Shown piece by piece: positions 18,900-27,400 of a stretch of DNA of 64,000 nucleotides. The stretch's first letter is position 1, and every line of letters starts with the position of its first letter. The translations under genes were made by a program, and so were the position numbers. A model generated the notes under the pieces. That model did not search any database, had not been told where the DNA came from, and saw only the letters and a program-made list of their open reading frames with translations. Source of the stretch: Planctomycetales bacterium. GTDB taxonomy: Bacteria; Planctomycetota; Planctomycetia; Planctomycetales; Planctomycetaceae. Where the stretch lies: positions 434,001 through 498,000 of the forward strand of contig JANQPT010000044.1 in assembly GCA_028285345.1 (NCBI GenBank), read 5' to 3'.

Positions 18900-21485
18900 T
18901 CATCGCATTTCGATCTGCGATAAAATCGTCGAGTCCCTGATCTTCTTGTCGTCGGCCAACAAAAGTGCTTTGCTGAGGATGATCGAGAGCGTCCGGTCCC
19001 CCTCGAATGGCAGGAAGACTTTGTCGGATTTGCTGTTTAGCGACTGGCCGGGAACGATGCATAGATATTCGTCGCTCGGTTCCATCAAGATGTTGCCTGA
19101 GCCGAGGTGGATCTTGTAGGTCCGCACGTCGCCTTTCACGATCAGAAAACGGTCTGTGAACGAGCAACGCTCGGCGACTTTGAGCCGGGGGATCAAGCGC
19201 TGCAAGGTTTCCTTACGAGTTCGTGCCGAATTCCCCAACTCGCCGAACGAATAACTCTGCCAGTAGTCGCGGTACCGTCCTGCGGGCCCGCCGTCGTTCC
19301 AATTGGGATCGTTGCCGGCACTGGCCACGCCGACGAACAGGTCGACGTCGCGCATCACTTCGGAAAAGACGAGCGGCGGGATTTCCTCGAGCCTGAGTGG
19401 ATGGTTTTCTGTTTCGTCAAGACCTGACGATTGATATCCACCGCCACCCACATGAGCCCAATTCATTGCCGCATCGTCGCGGTAGAAACGGACTTGGTCG
19501 GTCACCAGATATAAGAACGTGCCGGTCTCGTTGGTGTCGACGCCGTATTCGTCACCGGCCCCTTCGACCCAAAACTCGGCGCGGAGTCCCCAGCTCGGCA
19601 AGATTAAATGCGCCGGCGGCGCGGAATCGTCCACCATCAGCCGCAGCGAGTTTTTCCAGCCCCGTGCGGCGCAGAGTGCGTTGAACTGGTGTTGTTTGAT
19701 GACGTGCGCGGCGAAACGGTTGGAATAGACCTCGGTATTCCGCTCCGCGTCGGTCAGCAGATAGACCTCGCGGTGGGCCTGTTTGAACGGCTGCCGCACT
19801 TCGTGGTCGATCAGCCAATTCCGCCAAGCGACAATTTCATCGGTCGATTCGTCGAGCGGATGCCAGAGCCGGACTTTCGTCGATTCGCCAAAATCATCCG
19901 TCGGCGTCCCGTCCGCAAGTACGAACTGTCCATCGTCGAAAATGGCTGACGTTGTCGAGTTATCCGTTCGTAAAACCCAGATCAACCGCCGCGCCACCGT
20001 TCCGACGAGGGGATGATCCAGATAACGCTCTCGCCAGATTGGAAAGTCCCACTCCTTTTGTTGCAGATACGCCTGCTCAATCCGCGCGGACTGCGCGGGG
20101 AGCATCTTCTCGATGTCTTTGGCCGCCTGTTTCAAATCCTTGAGATCCTCGGCGAAGTCCCGTTTGACGGCGGCGGGAACGGTTTTTTGCGGCTTTCCGT
20201 CCGGTTTGATCCAGCGTAATTGCGGCTTGCCGGCCTCGACGACCAACTCGGCGGTGAAGTCGCCCAACTGTTCCTGCAACCGTCCGACTTCGGTCAGGCC
20301 ATAGGCGGGAACGGCCATTTCTTCGAGTTCGTCGCGTGACACCCCTTCGCGCTCGGCGGCTGCGGTGAGGGATTTTTCGATTTCACGGAGTGCGGAGCCG
20401 AATTTGACGCGGACTTTGAGTAGCGCGAGTTGGGCGACCGGTTCCAAGCCGGGCAATTGTCCGAGAACGCTTACGCAAGCGTTGCCAACTTTGACCATGC
20501 GAGGGCCGATTCCCGGTATTTTTTTGTAGGCGCTCACAGCGAGTTGCGAGAGACAGCGAATAAGTTCGGGAGCGCGAGAGTCCCGACAACAACAGACGAG
20601 CCCTTTGAGGATGTCCGAGGTCGATGTAAAGAAATCACTCTCCGGCGAATCTACTCGCGGAAACCATCGCAGTATCGTTTCTTCAAACTGCTCTTTTCCG
20701 ATTTGATCAACCCACTTGTCAGCCTCGCGGGACCATTTCGCAGTCGGCATTCCAGAACCGATCGCACTACAGTGCCACAATAGGGCAGACCAGGTTTTGA
20801 AGTCGGCTTCGTCGAGTGATTCGAGTTCTTCTATCACCATGTCGGACCAAGCTTCGCCACGTTGGAGAGGTAGGGCCGGAGCTAGGCCGATCAACTGGCG
20901 CAACTGAGATTCGACAGACTTCACAGGGAGATAGCCATCCAACGCACGAGACTGAAACAAGTATTCTTTGATTTCGCTCTTCAAACTCTCGTTGATAGGA
21001 TTGTTTTTCGCGAATCTCAGCACAGCCAGAAGGATTTCGTCTTTGGGTAGCGACCAGGCGCCCTTTGAATTGGGCCGATTGATCAACTTCAACAAATGCT
21101 CGATTTCCGGCCCTTGAAAGGGAAGTTTACCCTTCAGACAGAACAGAAGCACCATGGCCAACAACAGCCAAGGTTCCCAGACGTCGTGTAATTCCTGGTT
21201 GTACCATTTGATGTTTGGACGAATTTCAGCAGCCCATTCATCCAAATAATCCAAGTGAGGCAATATCGCCTGAATGAGTTGAACCTTCTGTTTGGGCTTT
21301 AATGCCAGAATCTCCTTTCCCGGTTCAGTGGCATCAAAGTGAATTTCCCAATGCGTTTTGAGCATCGGACGTTGGTTCTCCAGGATGAAATCACTTAACA
21401 ATCGGTTTTCTTGATAGAGCGGATCTCCCTCGGCAAGTTGAAAGGCGGATAAGACCTTTTGGGAGTTGTCGGAGCGCTGGTCCAT
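18900..21485 (-). CDS. DUF4132 domain-containing protein
   Basis: The 861-residue protein carries a helical N-terminal two-thirds rich in Leu/Ala repeats (HEAT-like in feel, similar to the region called DUF5724 in relatives). The C-terminus is typical of DUF4132 (MolR/YehI family): WRNWLIDHEVRQPFKQAHRE, a YLVTDQVRFY strand, and the closing VRTYKIHLGSGNILMEP followed by YLCIVP. Family function is not established; no catalytic motif, signal peptide or transmembrane segment is seen, so a cytoplasmic protein is expected. Its N-terminal coding part looks more AT-rich than neighbours. The gene stands alone and is bracketed by two copies of a 91-bp repeat in the same orientation. Confidence 0.78.
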   Translation of the reverse strand: MDQRSDNSQKVLSAFQLAEGDPLYQENRLLSDFILENQRPMLKTHWEIHFDATEPGKEILALKPKQKVQLIQAILPHLDYLDEWAAEIRPNIKWYNQELHDVWEPWLLLAMVLLFCLKGKLPFQGPEIEHLLKLINRPNSKGAWSLPKDEILLAVLRFAKNNPINESLKSEIKEYLFQSRALDGYLPVKSVESQLRQLIGLAPALPLQRGEAWSDMVIEELESLDEADFKTWSALLWHCSAIGSGMPTAKWSREADKWVDQIGKEQFEETILRWFPRVDSPESDFFTSTSDILKGLVCCCRDSRAPELIRCLSQLAVSAYKKIPGIGPRMVKVGNACVSVLGQLPGLEPVAQLALLKVRVKFGSALREIEKSLTAAAEREGVSRDELEEMAVPAYGLTEVGRLQEQLGDFTAELVVEAGKPQLRWIKPDGKPQKTVPAAVKRDFAEDLKDLKQAAKDIEKMLPAQSARIEQAYLQQKEWDFPIWRERYLDHPLVGTVARRLIWVLRTDNSTTSAIFDDGQFVLADGTPTDDFGESTKVRLWHPLDESTDEIVAWRNWLIDHEVRQPFKQAHREVYLLTDAERNTEVYSNRFAAHVIKQHQFNALCAARGWKNSLRLMVDDSAPPAHLILPSWGLRAEFWVEGAGDEYGVDTNETGTFLYLVTDQVRFYRDDAAMNWAHVGGGGYQSSGLDETENHPLRLEEIPPLVFSEVMRDVDLFVGVASAGNDPNWNDGGPAGRYRDYWQSYSFGELGNSARTRKETLQRLIPRLKVAERCSFTDRFLIVKGDVRTYKIHLGSGNILMEPSDEYLCIVPGQSLNSKSDKVFLPFEGDRTLSIILSKALLLADDKKIRDSTILSQIEMR

Positions 21486-21569
21486 TGGGTCGTTCCTCGA
21501 GAAGCAGCGAGCGTGCGGTTCACGTGAGGTAGGAGAATCTTTTCGATGCGGCGATCAATTGCCGCAGGC

Positions 21570-21660
21570 GTCAGGCATGGTCGGGTGAATGGTCGATGGT
21601 TGGGGAATGTGGTTGGCCATGCGCAAACCTGTTGAACATGCCAGAGCGTGCCTGATCTAC
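21570..21660 (+). repeat. 91-bp repeat element, copy B
   Basis: Same length and orientation as copy A, with ends GTCAGGCATGG and CGTGCCTGATCTAC. Shared internal blocks include TGAATGG and TGGGGAATG. It lies about 85 bp upstream of the DUF4132 start codon, so that gene is enclosed between copies A and B. Confidence 0.8.
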
Positions 21661-22102
21661 GACGATAACCCGGCTGGTTGTGGCAGGCAAGCAGTTTTTG
21701 GTCAGCGCGCAGGATTACAGCGGCCGTCGGCTGTATGCGGCAGCTGTCAGTCGCGTCTTGGTCGCGAATTCTGTGTGAAGATGTTGTTTGCGGCGTTCCT
21801 ATTGAACTTGCAAACAATTGCACACGTCCGAGTCGAAAAGAAGGACGCGCGGGGTACCCCCTGGCTGAAGACCTCAGCCAGTGCGTCGCCAAGGAGGCGT
21901 GGCTGACCACCGGCGGCGTCCATGGCCGGCCGCGCGGCGGTGTATCGAGTCGCGCCTCCCTCTAAACTTACGTGAGCGGTTGCGCCGGCGTGATGTCTTA
22001 GCGTATGTTCATTTGTTTCGTTAGCGCTTAGGATCGTGACAGGCGGGGCCGGAGAGTGGTGGTCGACGTGGGGGCGATGTTCTTGGCCGTGGTCGTGTTT
22101 GC
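21661..22102. other. intergenic region without recognised gene
   Basis: About 440 bp between repeat copy B and the palindrome before the sulfatase. It includes GC-rich inverted stretches around 21850-21960, with CTGGCTGAAG/CTCAGCCAG forming a hairpin. No coding frame with a ribosome-binding site was found. Confidence 0.4.
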
Positions 22103-22130
22103 CTGATATGCTATGGGGTGCATATCAGGT
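22103..22130. promoter_or_regulatory. perfect 10-bp palindrome upstream of sulfatase gene
   Basis: CCTGATATGC and GCATATCAGG form a perfect inverted repeat around an 8-nt spacer, 53 bp before the sulfatase ATG. No T run follows, so it is unlikely to be a terminator. A dimeric-regulator operator or an mRNA 5' hairpin is possible; the role is inferred from position only. Confidence 0.45.
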
Positions 22131-22183
22131 GATTTTCCGGCAACACGACACAACCACATGCCCAGAAACAGAGCGGACGGTAT

Positions 22184-23539
22184 ATGAGACAAACGATCAC
22201 TTTGACTTTGCTATTCGCGTTTTTCGTCACGTCTGCAGTCGGCGCTGCGGAGCGGCCGCCGAATATTGTGGTGTTGTTTGCCGACGATCTTGGTTACGGC
22301 GATCTCGGTTGTTTCGGTAATCCGACGATTCGGACGCCGGAGCTGGATCGCATGGCGGCGGAGGGGATGAAGCTGACGCAGTTTTATTCTGCGGCGCCGG
22401 TCTGTACGCCGAGCCGGGCGGCGTTGATGACGGGGCGGTTGCCGATTCGGTCGGGGATGTGCAGCGACAAGCGGCGGGTGCTGTTTCCCAATTCGGCCGG
22501 CGGGATCCCGGAGTCGGAAGTCACGATTGCCGAAGCACTAAAGACGGCCGGTTACGCGACCGCCTGTTTTGGAAAATGGCATTTGGGGCATTTACCGCAA
22601 TACCTGCCGACGAACAACGGGTTTAACTATTACTTCGGCGTCCCCTACAGCAACGACATGCATGTCGTCCGTCGCGGTGATCCGCCGCTGCCGTTGATGC
22701 GCAACTTGAAAACGATCGAAGCGCCGGCCTTTCAACCGACGCTGACCAAGCGGTACACGGCAGAGGCGATCAAGTTCATCAAGGAACATCGGGACGAGCC
22801 GTTTTTTGTGTATCTGCCGCATACGTTTCCACATATTCCGCTGTTTGCTTCGGATGAGTTTTTGGATAAATCTCCGCGCGGGCTGTATGGGGACGTGGTT
22901 GAGGAACTGGATTGGAGTGTGGGTGAAATCCTGCAAGCGCTCCGCGATCTCAAACTGGCGGATCAGACATTGGTGATTTTCACCAGCGACAACGGACCGT
23001 GGCTGACGAAGAAAAATGAAGGGGGCACGGCGGGGTTGTTGCGGGACGGGAAGGGGAGTACTTGGGAAGGGGGGATGCGTGAGCCGACGGTTGCGTGGTG
23101 GCCGGGTCAGATTCCCGCCGGCAGCGTCTCGCAAAAATTGGGCAGCACGATGGATATTTTCACAACCAGCCTGAAACTGGCCCGTGTGGACGTCCCCGCG
23201 GACCGAATAATTGACGGAGTCGACTTGCGGCCGGTGCTGTTTGACAGCGGACCGAGTGAACGAAAAAGCGTGTTCTATTATCGCGGTCAGACGCTGATGG
23301 CGGTCCGCCACGGTCCGTGGAAGGCGCATTTGATCACGCGTCCCGCCTACGGTCGCGGCAAACCGGTGACACACGACCCGCCGGTTTTGTATCATTTAGA
23401 TCACGATCCTTCGGAGCGATTCGACCTGTCGGCGGATCATCCGGAGGTGATCGCCGAGATCATGCAGTTGGTAAAAAAGCACCGAACCGAATTGAAGCCG
23501 GCGGCGTCCCAACTGGAGACAATGATTTCGACCCAATAA
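22184..23539 (+). CDS. secreted sulfatase (arylsulfatase family)
   Basis: The 451-residue protein has a signal peptide ending in VGAAE and then the sulfatase core. Metal-binding Asp residues appear in VVLFADDLGYGD, and the formylglycine motif CTPSR has its Cys at residue 74. HLGHLPQYLPTNNGF and FTSDNGPW complete the active-site set. The Cys must be converted to formylglycine by a modifying enzyme encoded elsewhere. Planctomycetes carry very many such enzymes for removing sulfate from algal polysaccharides; the substrate here is unknown. The GAF-SpoIIE phosphatase gene follows 31 bp after the stop, so the two may be co-transcribed. A palindrome 53 bp upstream may be regulatory. Confidence 0.92.
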   Translation: MRQTITLTLLFAFFVTSAVGAAERPPNIVVLFADDLGYGDLGCFGNPTIRTPELDRMAAEGMKLTQFYSAAPVCTPSRAALMTGRLPIRSGMCSDKRRVLFPNSAGGIPESEVTIAEALKTAGYATACFGKWHLGHLPQYLPTNNGFNYYFGVPYSNDMHVVRRGDPPLPLMRNLKTIEAPAFQPTLTKRYTAEAIKFIKEHRDEPFFVYLPHTFPHIPLFASDEFLDKSPRGLYGDVVEELDWSVGEILQALRDLKLADQTLVIFTSDNGPWLTKKNEGGTAGLLRDGKGSTWEGGMREPTVAWWPGQIPAGSVSQKLGSTMDIFTTSLKLARVDVPADRIIDGVDLRPVLFDSGPSERKSVFYYRGQTLMAVRHGPWKAHLITRPAYGRGKPVTHDPPVLYHLDHDPSERFDLSADHPEVIAEIMQLVKKHRTELKPAASQLETMISTQ

Positions 23540-23570
23540 ATTCTCCACTGCCGGGAATGAGACGGAAACC

Positions 23571-24848
23571 GTGAGTAACTCGCCCCAAGATTGGCGGACC
23601 CGTCTGAAGATCATCGTCGACACGATGCGCGAGATGAGTGCGCAGACGGATCCGCAGGAAATGGTGGCTGATTACGGCGAGCGGATGCAGCAACTTCTGC
23701 CGCGCGAACGGATGCTGGCGTTGAGCCGCCGCGGATTGGATCCGCCACATTTTCGGATTACGCGGTACAGCGGCTGGCAGGAGTCGATCAACCCGTGGAA
23801 GCAGACGGAGCGGTTACCGCTGTTGAACGGCGGCATTTTGGGCGAGTTGCTCTACAGCGGGCAGCCGCGGGTCATCGACGATCTGCACGTGTCGGCCGAC
23901 GATCCGGCTGCTGAATATTTAGCGGGTCAGCACTCACTGGTGGCCATTCCGCTATTTGATCAAGGTGAAGCGCTCAACATGGTGGTGCTCTCTCTGTCGG
24001 AAGAGCATGGATTCTTGCCCCAGGAATTGCCGGAACTGGTGTGGATGAGCAACCTATTCGGCCGGGCGACACATAACCTCGTGCTGACCGGACGACTCCG
24101 GGAGGCGTACGAGATCGTTGATCGCGAAATGCAGCAAGTGGCCAAGATTCAGCATTCGCTGCTGCCCAAAGAGCTGCCGGAGATTCCGAATCTCTTGTTG
24201 GCGACTCATTACCAGACGTCGCATCGGGCGGGCGGAGACTACTACGACTTCTTCAAATTGCCGGACGGTAAATGGGGGTTGCTGATCGCCGATGTCAGCG
24301 GTCACGGGACTCCTGCGGCGGTGATGATGTCGATTGTGCATAGCATCGCACATCTTTATCCGGAGCAGCCGGTATGCGCGAGCGATTTTCTGTCTTACAT
24401 CAATAAGAATCTCTGCCGCCATTACACCAACCAATCGGGGAGTTTCGTCACGGCGTTTTACGGCATTTATACGCCGGAAAAACGGCAGTTGAATTACTCA
24501 AATGCCGGACATTGTCTGCCGCTGCTCAAGCACTGCGAAGCGGGGATGGTCTCGACGATCGACGGTGCGCGGCAGTTGCCGCTGGGGGTGCTGGAAACCG
24601 AGACGTATACGCACCGTTCGCACTACTTCAGTCCGGGCGATCAACTCGTGCTGTACACGGACGGGATTTCGGAAGCGACGTCGCCGGACGGGGAAATGTT
24701 TGGTGCGAAGCGGCTTAATCAAGTGCTCACCGCCTGCCGGCATGATGCGGACGAGATCATCGGCGCGCTGCTGGGCAGCCTGAAGGATTTTACCGAAGAT
24801 GCCGCAGCGGAAGACGACCGCACGGTACTCGTGGCGAAGGTGACTTGA
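23571..24848 (+). CDS. GAF-like/PP2C SpoIIE-type protein serine phosphatase
   Basis: GTG start preceded by GACGGAAACC. The 425-residue protein has an N-terminal GAF-like sensor domain (about residues 15-175, with LVAIPLFDQGEALNMVVLSL) and a C-terminal PPM phosphatase of the RsbU/SpoIIE group. Signature elements are QHSLLPKELPEI, AGGDYYDFF, IADVSGHGTPAA, NAGHCLPLL, YTDGISEA and DDRTVL, giving the Asp residues that hold the metal pair. Such enzymes dephosphorylate anti-sigma-factor antagonists in partner-switching circuits. No STAS or anti-sigma kinase gene is nearby. The stop codon almost abuts the convergent hydroxyacid dehydrogenase gene. Confidence 0.88.
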   Translation: MSNSPQDWRTRLKIIVDTMREMSAQTDPQEMVADYGERMQQLLPRERMLALSRRGLDPPHFRITRYSGWQESINPWKQTERLPLLNGGILGELLYSGQPRVIDDLHVSADDPAAEYLAGQHSLVAIPLFDQGEALNMVVLSLSEEHGFLPQELPELVWMSNLFGRATHNLVLTGRLREAYEIVDREMQQVAKIQHSLLPKELPEIPNLLLATHYQTSHRAGGDYYDFFKLPDGKWGLLIADVSGHGTPAAVMMSIVHSIAHLYPEQPVCASDFLSYINKNLCRHYTNQSGSFVTAFYGIYTPEKRQLNYSNAGHCLPLLKHCEAGMVSTIDGARQLPLGVLETETYTHRSHYFSPGDQLVLYTDGISEATSPDGEMFGAKRLNQVLTACRHDADEIIGALLGSLKDFTEDAAAEDDRTVLVAKVT

Positions 24849-24851
24849 CGC

Positions 24852-25799
24852 TCAATTGCGTTGTACGCGATACGGCAAATCTTCGCCGCGCAGTCCTGCG
24901 ATGAGGTTGTCGACCGTCATGCGGGCCATACGCTCACGCGTGCGATTTGATGCGCTGCCCAGATGCGGGGTGATGATCAGATTCTCAAGGTCCAGCAACC
25001 GGTGGCCGCGCGGGAGCGGCTCAGGTTCGGTGACGTCGATTCCCGCCGCGGCGATTTGTCCTGTGCTGAGTGCGTCGTAGAGCGCATCAGTCTCGACGAC
25101 CGGCCCGCGGGCCATGTTGATCAGGATTGCCGAGGGCTTCATGAGTTCGAATTGCGCTGCGCCGATCAGGCCGGTCGTTTCAGGCGTGAGCGGGCAATTG
25201 AGTGCGACGAAATCGCTCTCCGCGAGAAGTTCGTTGAATGAGCGGTATTGGACGTCAAGTTCCGTTTCCGCTTCGACGTCGCGATTGCGGTTGTGGTAGA
25301 GGATTTGCATTTCAAAGCCGGCGGCGCGGCGGGCGACCTGTTTGCCGATGCGTCCCATGCCGACGATTCCGAGTGTGCTGCCGGTCACCTCTTGGCCGAT
25401 GAGGATTGCCGGATCGTAATGCAAGAACTCGGGACTTCGCGCGTAGCGGTCGCCGACCAACACGTTGCGGGCGACCGACAATATTAAGGCCATGGTCAAA
25501 TCAGCGGTCGAGGCGTCGAGACAGCCGGGGGTGTTACCGACCGGGATGTTCCGGGTGTTGGCGGCTGCAACGTCAATGTGGTCGACACCGACGCCATGAT
25601 TGCTAATCACCTTCAACTGAGGGGCGCGGTCCATGAGCGGGCCGTCAACCGTGGGGTGCCCGTAGGCGATAATCGCCTCGGCGCGGGGCAGGGCGGGGGA
25701 GTTCGGCGAGTCGTCCCAGGGAAGCACTTCGAAATCAGGGCCGAGCATTTCCAACAGCGGTCCGGGCAAACCGTCGCCCATGATGCAGGTTGGCGGCAT
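24852..25799 (-). CDS. D-isomer 2-hydroxyacid dehydrogenase (glyoxylate/hydroxypyruvate reductase type)
   Basis: ATG 25799, with GGAG upstream, gives 315 residues; longer readings run antisense-like through the citrate synthase gene. The NAD(P)-binding Rossmann motif is LGIVGMGRIGKQVARRA. The family signatures follow: NCPLTPETTGLI, ILINMARGPVVET (catalytic Arg), GIDVTEPEPLP (Glu) and ITPHLGSAS (catalytic His). In the usual family reaction it reduces glyoxylate, hydroxypyruvate or another 2-keto acid to the D-hydroxy acid. It lies 58 bp downstream of gltA on the same strand, which fits central carbon metabolism. Confidence 0.87.
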   Translation of the reverse strand: MPPTCIMGDGLPGPLLEMLGPDFEVLPWDDSPNSPALPRAEAIIAYGHPTVDGPLMDRAPQLKVISNHGVGVDHIDVAAANTRNIPVGNTPGCLDASTADLTMALILSVARNVLVGDRYARSPEFLHYDPAILIGQEVTGSTLGIVGMGRIGKQVARRAAGFEMQILYHNRNRDVEAETELDVQYRSFNELLAESDFVALNCPLTPETTGLIGAAQFELMKPSAILINMARGPVVETDALYDALSTGQIAAAGIDVTEPEPLPRGHRLLDLENLIITPHLGSASNRTRERMARMTVDNLIAGLRGEDLPYRVQRN

Positions 25800-25857
25800 A
25801 TCAACTCCGGGGATGGACGAAGATGGGGGCGTTTGCGGACCGGGAGGCGAGTCTCGT

Positions 25858-26997
25858 CTACCGTTGATCAATCGGCACGTAGGATCGTTCGTCACTGCCG
25901 ATGTAGTTGGCGGAGGGGCGAATGATCTTGTTGTCGGAGAGTTGCTCCAGAATGTGGGCACACCAGCCGGCGATGCGGCTCGCGGCGAAGATGCAAGTGA
26001 AGATTTCTCCCGGGATGCCCATGTAATGCTGCAGGCTTGCCGAGTAGAAATCGACATTGCAATTCTTGTTGATCGCTTGCTTGACCTGCCCCTCCAATTC
26101 AATGGAGATGTCGTACCACTTGGTCTCGCCTTTTTCGATTCCGAGCCGTCGCGACAACTCTTTGAGGTGTGTCGCTCGCGGGTCCTCGACCTGGTAGACG
26201 GCGTGGCCGAAGCCCATGAACTTGCCCTTGCGGGCCCTGACCTCTTCGACGAACTTGCCGACGTTGGCAACATCGCCGATTTGGTGGAGGGCTTTAAGGA
26301 CTTCGACGTTCGCACCGCCGTGCAGCGGGCCCTTCAGAGCTCCGACAGCGCCCGTGACCGCCGAATAGATATCGGTCAAAGTGGCGATAATGACGCGACC
26401 GGCGAAGGTGCTGGCGTTGAAGCCGTGTTCGGCATGCAGGATCAGAATCAAATCCATCGCCTTCGTCTCATCGGCCGACGGTTCCACGCCGTTGAGCTGG
26501 TACATGAAATCGGCGGCGTGACAGAGTTCCGGCTTGGGTGCGAGCGGCTCGGAACCTTGGCGGATCCGTCGAATGGCGGCGATGAGCGTCGACAGGCACG
26601 AGATCAGCTTGACGGCTTTCTGATAGGTGGCCTCAAAGTCGGCGTTCTCCGCGTCCGGATCGGCCACTCCCATCAAGGAAACGGCGGTACGGAGCATCGA
26701 CATGGGGGGCGTCTCGGCCGGCAGTCCCCGCAAGACGTCAACGACCGCAGCGGGAATCTCGCGATTCGCTGCGAGAGTTTGTGAAAATTCTGAGAGTTGT
26801 GAGGAGGTCGGTAGTTCACCTTTGAGCAATAGATACGAGACTTCTTCGAATGTACTGTTTTGCGCCAATTCGTGAATGTTGTATCCGCGATACATCAACA
26901 CGCCTTCCTGGCCGTTGACTTTGCAGATCGCGCTGTCGGCTGCTACTACGCCTTTGAGACCTTTCGTCGTCACCGATTTCCCTTTCCCAACATCCAC
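25858..26997 (-). CDS. gltA: citrate synthase
   Basis: A 379-residue protein (GTG start; a GTG eight codons on, at the SVTTKGL segment, is an alternative) of the short citrate synthase type found in Gram-positives, archaea and planctomycetes. Catalytic elements are LKGPLHGGAN (oxaloacetate-binding His), GFGHAVY (catalytic His) and the late DFYSASL segment (catalytic Asp), with the usual C-terminal RIAGWCAHILEQ. It condenses acetyl-CoA with oxaloacetate. A 2-methylcitrate synthase cannot be excluded, but no prpB/prpD genes are near. The hydroxyacid dehydrogenase gene follows on the same strand. Confidence 0.92.
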   Translation of the reverse strand: MDVGKGKSVTTKGLKGVVAADSAICKVNGQEGVLMYRGYNIHELAQNSTFEEVSYLLLKGELPTSSQLSEFSQTLAANREIPAAVVDVLRGLPAETPPMSMLRTAVSLMGVADPDAENADFEATYQKAVKLISCLSTLIAAIRRIRQGSEPLAPKPELCHAADFMYQLNGVEPSADETKAMDLILILHAEHGFNASTFAGRVIIATLTDIYSAVTGAVGALKGPLHGGANVEVLKALHQIGDVANVGKFVEEVRARKGKFMGFGHAVYQVEDPRATHLKELSRRLGIEKGETKWYDISIELEGQVKQAINKNCNVDFYSASLQHYMGIPGEIFTCIFAASRIAGWCAHILEQLSDNKIIRPSANYIGSDERSYVPIDQR

Positions 26998-27400
26998 ATT
27001 TGAATTGGTATATGACTCGCAATGTTGCCCGTGGCGTCAGCCAGTGTAGCGTCCGATCCCGTGCTGGGAGAGCGTCAACGACTCGCCGAGGTCAAAATCG
27101 GGGCGACGCTCAGTTCAACGCCCGTCAAGCGGACTTGTTCAGATCAGCGAACAAAGGAGGATGTCATTGAAACGAGGCTGAAATCCCAACGTCGGTTACC
27201 CTGTGGGATTGAGTTTCAGCGGTCTCTCCAACCAAGTCCTTCCTCCAGCACCCTCAGTATAGCATGCACCCTCAAGAGTTCAACGAACGACGCAACTCGT
27301 TGAGGCAGCAGAACCCTACGTCAATTGCGGCAAGCAAAATATGACCGCACGACCGTTCAAATACAAAGAGCCGGCGGGATCAGCGCCCGTGCCGGTTGAT
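26998..27400. other. 403-bp gap upstream of gltA with a bulged hairpin (27177-27220)
   Basis: Within the gap, GCTGAAA at 27177 pairs with TTTCAGC at 27214, and TCCCA at 27184 with TGGGA at 27204, leaving a TTGAG bulge and a 15-nt loop. It lies 180 bp before gltA and, read on the minus strand, would be in that gene's upstream region. AAAGGAGG on the plus strand (27154) is followed only by a few codons before a stop. No gene was recognised. Confidence 0.4.

Noticed and set aside
25800-26315. N-terminal extension of the 2-hydroxyacid dehydrogenase into gltA
   Set aside because: The extension is Ser/Arg/Pro-rich and lies in another frame of gltA; ATG 25799 has a Shine-Dalgarno site.
25780-26784. 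Plus-strand frame of 334 codons across gltA
   Set aside because: Antisense shadow; gltA on the minus strand has all catalytic residues.
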